64,000 bases of DNA from Cyclobacterium roseum. Lineage in GTDB: Bacteria > Bacteroidota > Bacteroidia > Cytophagales > Cyclobacteriaceae. Positions 17,955-26,453 of this stretch are shown piece after piece (the stretch's first letter is position 1; every line of letters starts with the position of its first letter). The stretch covers positions 62,001 through 126,000 of the forward strand of contig NZ_WNKF01000003.1 in NCBI RefSeq assembly GCF_010119225.1, read 5' to 3'. Both the position numbers and the translations under genes were made by a program. The notes beneath the pieces were generated by a model, which was given only the letters and a program-made list of their open reading frames with translations, was not told the DNA's origin and did no database searches.

Positions 17955-18611
17955 ATGACAAGCAAAAACAAAATCGCCTTAAGTCTTGCTTTCCTTTGGA
18001 GTTTTCAAATCGCAGTTGGGCAGAATGACCCCAAAGCGGTAGAGATTTTATCAGAAGTAAGTGAAAATTACCAAAAGCTGAACGGGTTTTCGGCTACCTT
18101 TGAATATGCCTACGCTACCGAAGATGAGGGTTTGATACAAACCAATACGGGAGAGGTAACCGTCAAGGGGGAAAAATACCGGCTTACGCTAAATGACCAG
18201 GAAATTTTTAATAATGGGAATACCGTATGGACCCTCATTAAATCCAGCAAGTATAAGGAGGTAACCATTAATAACGTGGAGGAAGATACAGAAGAATTGA
18301 CCCCTTCCAACATTTATACGATTTATCAAAAAGGATATCAGGCTGAGTTAGTCGGAAGTGATCAGAAGAATGGAGTGGCTGTTCATGAAATTCTACTTAC
18401 CGCCGAAAAGAAATCATCTCAATTTGAAAAAATCACGCTTTTTATTGACAAGTCCAAGCTGGATCTCGTTGCCTGGGAAATCCAAGATGACGTAGGAGGG
18501 ACGTTTACGTATTCTTTTAAGGATTTGGACAGCAATGTCAATGTTATGGATGATTATTTCGTATTTAATACCCAAGAAAATCAGGATGTTGAAGTCATCG
18601 ACCTGAGGTAA
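17955..18611 (+). CDS. lolA: LolA-like outer-membrane lipoprotein carrier protein
   Basis: A 218-residue periplasmic protein with a signal peptide (cleavage near AVGQ, residue 23). The mature part is the open beta-barrel of the LolA/LolB fold, seen in NYQKLNGFSATFEY and GEVTVKGEKYRLTLNDQEIFNNGNTVW. LolA carries lipoproteins from LolCDE across the periplasm. It follows ftsK closely and is probably co-transcribed with it. The family is well supported; other LolA-like proteins with unknown cargo exist. Confidence 0.85.
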   Translation: MTSKNKIALSLAFLWSFQIAVGQNDPKAVEILSEVSENYQKLNGFSATFEYAYATEDEGLIQTNTGEVTVKGEKYRLTLNDQEIFNNGNTVWTLIKSSKYKEVTINNVEEDTEELTPSNIYTIYQKGYQAELVGSDQKNGVAVHEILLTAEKKSSQFEKITLFIDKSKLDLVAWEIQDDVGGTFTYSFKDLDSNVNVMDDYFVFNTQENQDVEVIDLR

Positions 18612-18623
18612 GGTAGGTATACT

Positions 18624-18656
18624 TTGACACTACTGTGCTTATTTTTTCTATTTTTG
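18624..18656 (+). promoter_or_regulatory. Promoter of pyrF, probably giving a leaderless mRNA
   Basis: A TTTG box (18623-18626) lies 22 bp before TATTTTTG (18649-18656), a match to the Bacteroidota promoter. The last base of the -7 box is only 4 bp before the pyrF ATG, so the transcript would start at or next to that codon. Confidence 0.6.
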
Positions 18657-18660
18657 TGGC

Positions 18661-19479
18661 ATGACATCAGGGGAAATATACGCGGAAATTCAAAAAAAGC
18701 AATCGTTTCTTTGTGTTGGGTTGGATCCTGCCCTGGAAAAAATCCCCAACCACCTGCTCAAGGAGCAAGATCCGATTTTTGCCTTTAACAAGGCGATCAT
18801 TGATGCCACCATCGATCAGGCGGTCGCCTATAAGCCTAACTTGGCCTTTTACGAAGCCCTGGGCCCCGGAGGATGGGAGACGTTGCAGAAAACCCTGGAC
18901 TATTTGCCCGCCGAAGTCTTTACCATTGCCGATGCCAAAAGAGGGGATATTGGAAATACTTCTACCTTGTATGCCAGGGCCTTTTTCGAAAAAATGAATT
19001 TTGATGCCATTACAGTAGCCCCTTACATGGGTGAGGATAGTGTGAGTCCTTTTTTGAAATTTGAAGGGAAATGGGTGATTTTACTGGCACTGACCTCCAA
19101 CCGGGGGAGTCATGATTTTCAATTGATAGAGGACAAGGAGGGAACGCCTTTATTTGCATCGGTATTGGAAAAAAGTAAATCCTGGGGGACACCGCAGAAT
19201 ACCATGTACGTGGTGGGAGCTACCCGTGGACCTGCGATTCAATCGGTACGGGAAATCATCCCCGAACATTTTTTATTAGTACCTGGAGTGGGGGCGCAGG
19301 GGGGAAGCCTGGAAGAAGTCGCCCGGTATGGTATGAATGCGAGTTGCGGATTGTTGGTGAATTCTTCTCGTGGAATAATCTACGCCTCATCCGGAAGGGA
19401 TTTTGCCGAGGCGGCCAAGAAGGAAGCCCAGTCGCTTCAAACCTCCATGGAAAAGCTACTAAATCAATACTGCGGCTGA
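18661..19479 (+). CDS. pyrF: Orotidine-5'-phosphate decarboxylase (type 2)
   Basis: A 272-residue TIM-barrel enzyme that converts OMP to UMP, the last step of de novo pyrimidine synthesis. The N-terminal [15 protein letters not shown] and the catalytic tetrad block [15 protein letters not shown] (Asp-Lys) match the type 2 family; the phosphate-binding end is [10 protein letters not shown]. The length is normal for type 2. It sits between lolA and a DUF2851 gene and has its own promoter immediately upstream. Confidence 0.95.
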   Translation: MTSGEIYAEIQKKQSFLCVGLDPALEKIPNHLLKEQDPIFAFNKAIIDATIDQAVAYKPNLAFYEALGPGGWETLQKTLDYLPAEVFTIADAKRGDIGNTSTLYARAFFEKMNFDAITVAPYMGEDSVSPFLKFEGKWVILLALTSNRGSHDFQLIEDKEGTPLFASVLEKSKSWGTPQNTMYVVGATRGPAIQSVREIIPEHFLLVPGVGAQGGSLEEVARYGMNASCGLLVNSSRGIIYASSGRDFAEAAKKEAQSLQTSMEKLLNQYCG

Positions 19480-19549
19480 TATTTGCGCACGTATTTTCTC
19501 CAAAAACGGATTTTTTTGTATATTCATAGGGATTTTCATTCCCTTTTTT

Positions 19550-20851
19550 ATGATTCGTTTTCAGGAGGATTTTCTTCAGATGGTCTGGAAGTACCAGTAT
19601 TTTGACAAAAAAGGACTGGAGACTAGTAATGGATTGCCCTTGTCGATTTACAAAATCGGATTTCATAACCAGCACGAAGGACCGGACTTTAAAGAAGCCG
19701 AAATCCTGATCGCTGGGATCAAGCATTTTGGTCATGTAGAAATTCACCTGCGTTCCTCCGATTGGAAGTCCCATCAGCATCAAAAGGACCCTGCTTACAA
19801 TAGCGTGGTGTTGCATGTGGTATGGGAGCATGACGAACCCGTCACCCGGGCGGATGGCACCACCCTGCCTACCTTATCGCTTCAGGGTAAGATTCCTTTG
19901 GACGTGATAAAGAACTACGAGAAACTGGTGTTTTCGCCAAAAAAACTTTTATGCACGGATGCATTGGCCGGAGTGCCTGGAATATTAAAATTCTCCATGC
20001 TGGAAAAGGCATTGGTGGAGCGTTTACAGGGAAAAAGTCAACAGGTCTTATCCTTATTAGAAGAAAATCAGCAAGATTGGGAAGAGACGGCTTATCAATG
20101 GTTGTTTTATTCTTTTGGTTTTAAGACCAATGCCAAACCCATGCTGAAGGTGGCCAAAAGTCTTCCGTACAATTTGCTCAAAAAAAGTGCAGGTAACCTG
20201 TTGCAGGTGGAAGCCCTGATATACGGGCAGGCTGCTATGATGCAGCCTTCCTTAGATTTGAGTCCCGGGTATGAGCAAGGGTTGGCAGCAGAGTACAGTT
20301 ACTTGCAGCGGAAGTACGGTTTGAAAAGGGAATTGTTCGGGTCGGAGTGGAAATTCATGAAAGTCAGGCCGGGAAACTTCCCTTCCTTTCGCTTGTCCCA
20401 GCTGGCTGCGCTATTGAATTCCAGTCCGAATTTATTTTCAAACGTTCTCTATCGGCTCCAGGATGTGTCCTCATTTCGGAAGGTTTTTGAGATGACGGTG
20501 AGTCCCTATTGGCAGCAACACTATCACTTTGGAAAGCCCATGAAATCGAAAACCAGCGGCAAACTAACGGAGGGTCTGTTGAATTTACTGGCCATCAACT
20601 TCGTGGTACCGCTCTGGTACGCCTATGGGCAATACTCGGACCTGGGGCTTTGGCAGGAAAAATGTTTTAATTTTCTTCAGGAAATCCCGGCAGAGAAAAA
20701 CAGTTTGATTGCTATTTTTTCAGGAGCTGGCTGGGAGCCCTTGCAGGCCTTTGACAGCCAGGGGATGCTGGGCTTGTATCATGGCTATTGTTCCAAAAGG
20801 AAGTGCCTTTCCTGCAAAATTGGCCAAAACATACTCCGAGGCAATAAATGA
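19550..20851 (+). CDS. DUF2851 family protein
   Basis: A 433-residue soluble protein of the DUF2851 family, common in Bacteroidota. The N-terminal half shows the family blocks FHNQHEGPDFKEAEILI, HVEIHLRSSDWKSHQHQKD and NSVVLHVVWEHDE; the C-terminal half is mostly helical and ends in CSKRKCLSCKIG. No function is established. The histidine-rich N-terminal motif with Glu and Asp could bind a metal, which is only a guess. It follows pyrF by 70 bp in the same direction. Confidence 0.85.
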   Translation: MIRFQEDFLQMVWKYQYFDKKGLETSNGLPLSIYKIGFHNQHEGPDFKEAEILIAGIKHFGHVEIHLRSSDWKSHQHQKDPAYNSVVLHVVWEHDEPVTRADGTTLPTLSLQGKIPLDVIKNYEKLVFSPKKLLCTDALAGVPGILKFSMLEKALVERLQGKSQQVLSLLEENQQDWEETAYQWLFYSFGFKTNAKPMLKVAKSLPYNLLKKSAGNLLQVEALIYGQAAMMQPSLDLSPGYEQGLAAEYSYLQRKYGLKRELFGSEWKFMKVRPGNFPSFRLSQLAALLNSSPNLFSNVLYRLQDVSSFRKVFEMTVSPYWQQHYHFGKPMKSKTSGKLTEGLLNLLAINFVVPLWYAYGQYSDLGLWQEKCFNFLQEIPAEKNSLIAIFSGAGWEPLQAFDSQGMLGLYHGYCSKRKCLSCKIGQNILRGNK

Positions 20852-20906
20852 GTATCTTTGCACGGGACAGGAATTTCCGTTAATTTTGCGGTTCAAAAAA
20901 AGAATC

Positions 20907-21545
20907 ATGGAGAAACCCATTATTATATTTGGCGCCAAGGGCATCGCTCATCCCGCACTTGAAATTTTCAACAGCCATGATCTGGTAGTGTATGGTTTTC
21001 TGGATGAGGACGAAAGCCTTCACAAAAAGGAAATAAACAATGTAGCCATTTTGGGAAACCCGGAAGACGATGGGTTTTTAAAATTGATCGGTAAAAAATG
21101 TGAAGCGTTCGTGGCGGTGGATGATGCCCGGTACAGAGCCTCTTTGGTAAAAATGCTCAATGAGAAGCGAAAGGTACAACCCGTCAACGCATTACACCGC
21201 CTTTCCTATATTTCAACAGATGCGGCGATAGGCCATGGAAACTTTATCAATGCAAAGGTAAGCATCGGTGCTGGTGCCAGTATTGGGAATCACTGCATTC
21301 TCCATACCAACGCGACCATAGAGCATCAGGCTAAAATAGGAGACTTCGTCCAAATAGGTGCCGGAGCGGTGGTAAATTCCGGAACGACGATCGGCAACGG
21401 GGTCTTCCTGGGATCCGGAGTGACGGTGGTAGCAGGGGTTACCATCGGGAAAAATGCGCGGGTTGGTGCCGGTTCCGTTGTAATCGGAGACGTGGCGGCC
21501 AATCAGACCGTTTTTGGCAATCCGGCACAAGTAGTTGAAAAATAA
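20907..21545 (+). CDS. NeuD/PglD-like left-handed beta-helix acyltransferase
   Basis: A 212-residue protein. The first 80 residues form a small Rossmann-like domain (KPIIIFGAKGIAHPALEIF, then VVYGFLDED) that binds the sugar-nucleotide end in PglD and NeuD relatives. The rest is a hexapeptide-repeat beta-helix (VSIGAGASIGNHCILHTNATIEHQ, split over several turns) ending in GNPAQVV. Relatives acetylate an amino-sugar. The internal ATG was chosen because residues upstream are shadow sequence from the previous gene. No partner glycan genes are adjacent, so it may act in general cell-surface sugar synthesis. Confidence 0.83.
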   Translation: MEKPIIIFGAKGIAHPALEIFNSHDLVVYGFLDEDESLHKKEINNVAILGNPEDDGFLKLIGKKCEAFVAVDDARYRASLVKMLNEKRKVQPVNALHRLSYISTDAAIGHGNFINAKVSIGAGASIGNHCILHTNATIEHQAKIGDFVQIGAGAVVNSGTTIGNGVFLGSGVTVVAGVTIGKNARVGAGSVVIGDVAANQTVFGNPAQVVEK

Positions 21546-21598
21546 GTACTAGTAGTTTATATTTGGCGTATTAATATAACACCCTGTCGGAAACAGGG
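21535..21598 (+). promoter_or_regulatory. Promoter and leader hairpin of trhO
   Basis: TTG (21535-21537) and TATATTTG (21558-21565) are 20 bp apart and fit the Bacteroidota promoter; the -33 box lies in the end of the preceding gene. The leader carries a 6-bp hairpin (CCCTGT/ACAGGG, 21582-21587 and 21593-21598) just before the start codon. Confidence 0.6.
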
Positions 21599-21606
21599 CT
21601 GGCGTT

Positions 21607-22593
21607 ATGGAATATCGAATTTTACTTTATTATTGCTATGCTCCAATCGAGGATTTGGAAGCATATAGGGATGAACATCATTTGTTCTGCGTCGAAAACA
21701 ATATCCGGGGGAGAATTATAGTTTCTCCGGAAGGGCTCAATGGCACGGTTTCCGGGTTGAAGGAAGATTGTGACAAATACATGGCCTATGTCACCTCCGA
21801 TCCGAGATTTGCCGACACTGAATTCAAGGTAGACAAACACCAGGGGCATGCCTTCGCAAAAATAAACGTGCGGGCAAAAGAGGAAATTGTTCATTCAGGA
21901 CTGAAACACATCAATCCCCGGATGAAAACCGGCAAACACCTGGAACCTTCTGAATTCAAGGCGCTAAAAGATGAAGAAGACGTGGTTATTTTGGATGTTC
22001 GCTCCAACTACGAACACGAATTAGGTCATTTTAAAAATGCCATCCGGCTGGATATCGATAATTTTCGTGATTTTCCGGAAAAAGTCAAGGAGCTGGAGCA
22101 TCTGAAAGGCAAAAAGGTACTGACCTACTGTACCGGTGGCATCAAATGTGAGAAGGCTTCTGCCTTTTTGCTGGAACAAGGGTTTCAGGATGTTTATCAG
22201 CTTCATGGCGGTATCATTAAGTACGGAATGGAAGCAGGCGGAGCAGATTTTGAAGGAAAGTGTTATGTCTTTGACAATCGACTTGCAGTAGAAGTGAATT
22301 CCGTCAATCCGAAAATTATTTCGAAGTGTTTTGTCTGTGGTACCGCTTCAGATCGCATGGTCAACTGCGCCAATCCCGATTGTAATGTTCACGTACCCAT
22401 TTGTGAATCTTGCGGCTGGGAAATGGAAGGGGCTTGTTCGGATACCTGTAAAACACATCCCAGGAAAAGAGCCTATAATGGCACCGGTTATTATCAGAAA
22501 AACACGAACGGATACAACCCCTACAAGGGGCTTTACCAAAAGCCCAATGTGGACAAAATAAAATCTGCGCTGCATGGTAAAACCTCTGCCTGA
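21607..22593 (+). CDS. trhO: tRNA uridine(34) hydroxylase (rhodanese family)
   Basis: A 328-residue protein of the YceA/TrhO family. An N-terminal acylphosphatase-like domain (EGLNGTVSG) precedes the rhodanese domain with active-site loop CTGGIKCEKA, where the first cysteine is the catalytic one. A C-terminal cysteine-rich segment follows (CFVCGTASDRMVNC, CNVHVPICESCGWE), which resembles a zinc-binding tail. TrhO forms 5-hydroxyuridine at position 34 of several tRNAs using oxygen, before further wobble modification. It overlaps the next gene by 20 bp, so the two are translationally linked. Confidence 0.93.
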   Translation: MEYRILLYYCYAPIEDLEAYRDEHHLFCVENNIRGRIIVSPEGLNGTVSGLKEDCDKYMAYVTSDPRFADTEFKVDKHQGHAFAKINVRAKEEIVHSGLKHINPRMKTGKHLEPSEFKALKDEEDVVILDVRSNYEHELGHFKNAIRLDIDNFRDFPEKVKELEHLKGKKVLTYCTGGIKCEKASAFLLEQGFQDVYQLHGGIIKYGMEAGGADFEGKCYVFDNRLAVEVNSVNPKIISKCFVCGTASDRMVNCANPDCNVHVPICESCGWEMEGACSDTCKTHPRKRAYNGTGYYQKNTNGYNPYKGLYQKPNVDKIKSALHGKTSA

Positions 22594-23431
22594 CTCGGAT
22601 TTTATTCTCAATCCGGATGGCAGTATCTACCATCTGAATTTAAAACCTGGTCAGGTGGCAGAGACGGTGATTGCCGTAGGCGACCCCGATAGGGTACAGG
22701 AGATTTCCAGACACTTTGATGAGGTAGAGCTGAGGGTCCGCAAACGGGAATTTGTAACCCATACCGGATGGTACCATGGAAAAAGGATCAGTGTGATCAG
22801 CACCGGGATGGGTACGGATAACGTCGAGATTTTTATGACGGAATTGGACGCTTTGTTCAATATCGATTTCAGTACCAGGCTTCCAAAAAACAACCTTACC
22901 CGCCTCACTATTATCCGTGTTGGCACCTCAGGTGGCATGCAAGGCAGTCTTCCAGCAGGCAGCCTGCTTGCTTCTTCCTTCGCGCTGGGATTAGACACCT
23001 TGATGGCATTTTACCAACTCCCGCAGACCGGGGAAGAACGCAGTATTTCGCAGCTAGTGAAGGAGCGGTTGCATTTGCCTTTTTTACCCTACTGCGTGCG
23101 GGGATCGGAAAGTTTATTGGAGAGGTTTAGTGATCTTCCCCGGGGGATTACGGTCACCTGCCCTGGATTTTATGGGCCACAGGGAAGAGCGGTAAGGCTT
23201 AGTCTCCAAATTCCGGAAATGATCTCCACCTTGAGCGAGCTAGAAGTAAAACCCGGATTTTTTTCAAATTTTGAAATGGAGACCGCTGGCTATTATGCGA
23301 TGGGCAGACTTTTGGGGCATGACACGCTCAGTCTTAATGCCATCGTGGCCAATCGCATAAGCAACCGTTTTTCAGAAGCTCCCGAGCAGGTGGTGGAAAA
23401 ACTTATTGCCATCGTTTTGGAAAAAATGTAA
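22574..23431 (+). CDS. Nucleoside phosphorylase (PNP/UDP family, uridine phosphorylase-like)
   Basis: A 285-residue enzyme with the phosphate-binding GDPDRVQE motif, a VGTSGGMQGSL loop and FEMETAGYYAMGRLLG, the substrate-binding Glu-Met-Glu of the PNP_UDP_1 family. It splits nucleosides with phosphate into base and ribose-1-phosphate, most likely uridine or a purine nucleoside. The ATG lies inside the trhO reading frame. Linking a tRNA hydroxylase to a salvage enzyme is suggestive but may only be convenience. The base preference cannot be read with confidence. Confidence 0.85.
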   Translation: MVKPLPDSDFILNPDGSIYHLNLKPGQVAETVIAVGDPDRVQEISRHFDEVELRVRKREFVTHTGWYHGKRISVISTGMGTDNVEIFMTELDALFNIDFSTRLPKNNLTRLTIIRVGTSGGMQGSLPAGSLLASSFALGLDTLMAFYQLPQTGEERSISQLVKERLHLPFLPYCVRGSESLLERFSDLPRGITVTCPGFYGPQGRAVRLSLQIPEMISTLSELEVKPGFFSNFEMETAGYYAMGRLLGHDTLSLNAIVANRISNRFSEAPEQVVEKLIAIVLEKM

Positions 23432-23520
23432 CCGTTGGTGGGACTTTACCCTTTCCGGTAATTTTTTCTATTCGGAGATTTTTGGAGATAATATTGAAGA
23501 GGGATTTAATAACAGTAATT

Positions 23521-25401
23521 TCATCCTATTCCATCCAACTCGCTTAATTCGAGCCAGCGCATTTCCAGTGCTTCAGCTTTCTTATCGATTTGTTCTATTT
23601 CCTGAGACCAGTCGGTCAGCAGTTGGTGATCATCTGTACCTTTAGCCATTTTATCTACCAGTGCTTTTTTCTGGGAGTGGAGCTTCTTTAAATCCAATTC
23701 TATGGATTCAAATTCCTTTTTGTCTTTATAGCTTGCTTTGTTGGAGCTGCTGGCGGGAGCTTCGGTGGCTTTCGCTGCTTTTGCCACCGGCTTTTTGCTG
23801 GGGGCTGCCTTTTTTACCTTTAAGCTTTCCCTGTAATCGGTGTAGTTTCCAGGAAAATCGCTTATTTGACCCTGTCCTTCGAAGACAAACAGGTGGTCTA
23901 CCAGTCGATCCATAAAATACCTGTCATGAGAAACGATGACCAGGCATCCCGGAAAATTTTCCAGAAAATCTTCCAGCGTATTGAGTGTGACAATGTCCAG
24001 ATCGTTGGTCGGTTCATCCAGAATCAGAAAATTGGGGCTTTTCACCAGCACCATTAGCAACTGAAGCCGCCGTCTTTCCCCACCGCTGAGTTTGGATATG
24101 GGAGTGTGCTGCTGTTTTGGCGGAAAACCAAATTGGTTGAGAAATTGGCTGATCGTGATGGTACTTCCCCCAGCCACGGTGACCACTTCGGCAACTTCTT
24201 TTACGCAATCTAAGAGTCGCTTTTCCTCGTCAAAGCTGTTCTCCTCCTGCCTGTAATAGCCAAAGGCGGTGGTTTGTCCGATCGTAACTTCGCCTTTATC
24301 CGGGGTATTCATACCCGTCAGCATATTCAGGAAGGTGGTCTTGCCGGCTCCATTGGGGCCAACGATCCCAATTTTATCTCCCTTTTTGAAAATATAGCTG
24401 AAGTCATCGACTAGTGTCAGGTCTCCATACGATTTATGGATTTTCTCTAGTTCCACTATTTTTTTACCCAGCCTTCTGGAAGTAACTTCCAGGCTAATAT
24501 CCCGCTCTTCCGAAGGGCGAAATGCTTTGTCTTTGGTTTCTTCAAAGGCATCCACCCGGTATTTGGCCTTGGTCCCTCTAGCTTTGGGTTGGCGCCGGAT
24601 CCAATCCAGTTCTTTTTTATACAGGCTTTTTGCCTTCTCCTGTTCGGTGGCCTGGTTGGCTTTTCTTTCTGCTTTTTTCTCCAAAAAATAGCCGTAGTTT
24701 CCGGCATAGCGGTAGAGATTGCCCTGCTCCAGTTCCAAAATTTGATTGGTAACCCGGTCCAGGAAGTACCGGTCGTGGGTAACCATCAGCAAGGAGAGAT
24801 TGGACTTGGACAGGTATTCTTCCAGCCATTCGATGGTTTCAAGGTCCAGGTGATTGGTAGGTTCATCCAGTAGCAGCAGGTCCGGAAAATTCAATATGGC
24901 TCGCGCTAGTGCTACCCGTTTTCTTTGCCCTCCGCTAAGAGCTGAAACGGGGATGTCCGTATCGTGTAGCCCTAATTTGCCCAGTACCTCGTTGATTTGG
25001 TATTCGAAGTCCCAGGCTTGCAGGCGATCCATTTTCTCCAGCATGGGCTGGAGTTTTCCCTGTCCGTCGTGCTCAGCATCCAAAAGCACTTTTTGGTATT
25101 CCTGAATTACCTGGATGATCTCGTTATCCGGATCGTCAAACACCGTCTGATAAATGGTTTTATCTCCGGAGAAAACCGGATTTTGGTGTACATAAGCGAT
25201 CTTGGCCTCCTGATTTATCACCACTTGCCCCTCATCCGGAATATCCTCTCCCATGATTATTTTCATCAGGGTGGACTTTCCCGCCCCATTTATGCCAACC
25301 AGCGCCGTCTTTTGACCGCGTTCCAGACCAAAGGAAATGCGGGTAAATAAAACCCGCTCGCCAAATGATTTACTTAAATTTTCTACTGAAAGGTAATTCA
25401 T
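23521..25401 (-). CDS. ABC-F family ATPase (Uup-like)
   Basis: A 626-residue soluble protein with two ABC ATPase domains and no membrane helices. Walker A is GINGAGKS in the first and GPNGAGKT in the second; signature motifs are LSGGQRKR and LSGGERRR; Walker B is LLLLDEP and FLILDEP. The interdomain linker is about 80 residues, with KARGTKAKYRVDAF as in Uup/EttA. The C-terminal 100 residues are a lysine-rich coiled coil, typical of Uup. These proteins act on the ribosome or on branched DNA rather than in transport. It converges on the nucleoside phosphorylase gene. Confidence 0.9.
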   Translation of the reverse strand: MNYLSVENLSKSFGERVLFTRISFGLERGQKTALVGINGAGKSTLMKIIMGEDIPDEGQVVINQEAKIAYVHQNPVFSGDKTIYQTVFDDPDNEIIQVIQEYQKVLLDAEHDGQGKLQPMLEKMDRLQAWDFEYQINEVLGKLGLHDTDIPVSALSGGQRKRVALARAILNFPDLLLLDEPTNHLDLETIEWLEEYLSKSNLSLLMVTHDRYFLDRVTNQILELEQGNLYRYAGNYGYFLEKKAERKANQATEQEKAKSLYKKELDWIRRQPKARGTKAKYRVDAFEETKDKAFRPSEERDISLEVTSRRLGKKIVELEKIHKSYGDLTLVDDFSYIFKKGDKIGIVGPNGAGKTTFLNMLTGMNTPDKGEVTIGQTTAFGYYRQEENSFDEEKRLLDCVKEVAEVVTVAGGSTITISQFLNQFGFPPKQQHTPISKLSGGERRRLQLLMVLVKSPNFLILDEPTNDLDIVTLNTLEDFLENFPGCLVIVSHDRYFMDRLVDHLFVFEGQGQISDFPGNYTDYRESLKVKKAAPSKKPVAKAAKATEAPASSSNKASYKDKKEFESIELDLKKLHSQKKALVDKMAKGTDDHQLLTDWSQEIEQIDKKAEALEMRWLELSELDGIG

Positions 25402-25684
25402 AGTGTAAAATTACAACCGTATTTTTGATTATTCAATCGTTGAGAAAGGATGGGAATGAAGGCGCACCAAAATTAGGGAAATAGGGCGTTTAATTTCCCT
25501 ACCAAATTCCTTTGCGTGTGCCTGGAGACCATTGACAGGATACTTTTCGGACCGCATTCACCTGCCGAAATTGAAATCCTTTCTTCTTGTTTATTGAGGG
25601 AGCTGTTTTGGGTGCAGTGTGGTTTCTGCTTTAAGAGGAGCAATTATAAAGTAAACGCTGGTTTTTTTAATCCTGGAAAGGGAA

Positions 25685-25996
25685 TTACTTTAAAAATTCA
25701 TTGATGGCCTTTACAAGGGATCGGATGCTTTGTTTGAAGTGTGCGAGGGATTCATCCAGAAAGGGCTGCGCGTTTCCTTTTTTTCCCTGGTATTTTTCTT
25801 CAAACGAGGCTTTTTTTTCGTTGAGTTCCTTTTCCAGTTTTTCCTTTTTTCCGCGGAGTTCCTGAATTTTTTTCTCAATTTCTTCGCTCGCCTCTCCGGT
25901 AGCCTTGGTTCCTTTTTCTATCAAAATCTCGATTTTGCTTCCAACTTCCTGAAGCATTTTTTCGATTTCATCAAATCCTGAACGTTTCCTTTCCAT
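25685..25996 (-). CDS. Small coiled-coil protein
   Basis: A 103-residue, highly charged protein with heptad-like Lys/Glu repeats from about residue 45 to 75 (EKKIQELRGKKEKLEKEL). It has no signal or membrane segment. The ATG followed by ERKRSGFDEIEKM was preferred over an upstream start because the previous residues look like non-coding sequence. I do not recognise a named family. It lies alone between the ABC-F gene and a short conserved gene, in the same direction as both. Confidence 0.6.
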   Translation of the reverse strand: MERKRSGFDEIEKMLQEVGSKIEILIEKGTKATGEASEEIEKKIQELRGKKEKLEKELNEKKASFEEKYQGKKGNAQPFLDESLAHFKQSIRSLVKAINEFLK

Positions 25997-26083
25997 GGTA
26001 TTTTTGTTAATAATCCTAAAAGTAGCCAAATTTCTGCATAAAGCAGAAGAAAAATGCTTCTAGAAATAAACTTGGCTCATTAG

Positions 26084-26114
26084 ACAAAAATAAAGCCCCA
26101 ATGCTATTGGGGCT
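26084..26114 (-). terminator. Rho-independent terminator after the 63-residue gene
   Basis: A perfect 9-bp stem (AGCCCCAAT/ATTGGGGCT) with a 3-nt loop, followed on the minus strand by TTTATTTTTG, lies 14 bp after the stop codon. Confidence 0.85.
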
Positions 26115-26127
26115 GATAGAGGTTGGA

Positions 26128-26319
26128 TTAACCGGCCAATTTTATAAAATACTTGTTTAAAATCGGCTCGTATAGTTTGGAAAATGTCTTGTAACACCAT
26201 TTCCTGAACTCTTCCAGCTCGGCTGGAACCAATAGATTCAGGCCCTTTCGCAACTCTTTCTCGAAGAGTTTGCTGTCAAAACTTACCTTTAATAAAATAG
26301 TTTTAACATATTCCATCAT
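26128..26319 (-). CDS. Small conserved hypothetical protein (about 63 aa)
   Basis: A 63-residue basic, helical protein (MEYVKTILLKVSFDSKLFEK at the start) without signal peptide. It resembles short proteins I have seen in other Cytophagales genomes, but I cannot name a family. Two adjacent ATGs exist (26319 and 26316); either could start it. Its own strong terminator argues that it is a real expressed gene. Confidence 0.62.
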   Translation of the reverse strand: MMEYVKTILLKVSFDSKLFEKELRKGLNLLVPAELEEFRKWCYKTFSKLYEPILNKYFIKLAG

Positions 26320-26453
26320 GGTTCATGTTATTTTAATTAGGTTTGGCAAAAAGATTGATTTATTTACGGTATACGGTTTAAAATTAGATTTGTTACGTAT
26401 AAAATATACTTGTTTATTTGCAGTTATAAATAAAAGCACTACAAGCATCTTCT

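Noticed and set aside
20709-20906. Extended start for the NeuD-like acyltransferase
   Set aside because: The extra 66 residues overlap the DUF2851 gene in another frame and do not resemble the family; the ATG at 20907 fits.
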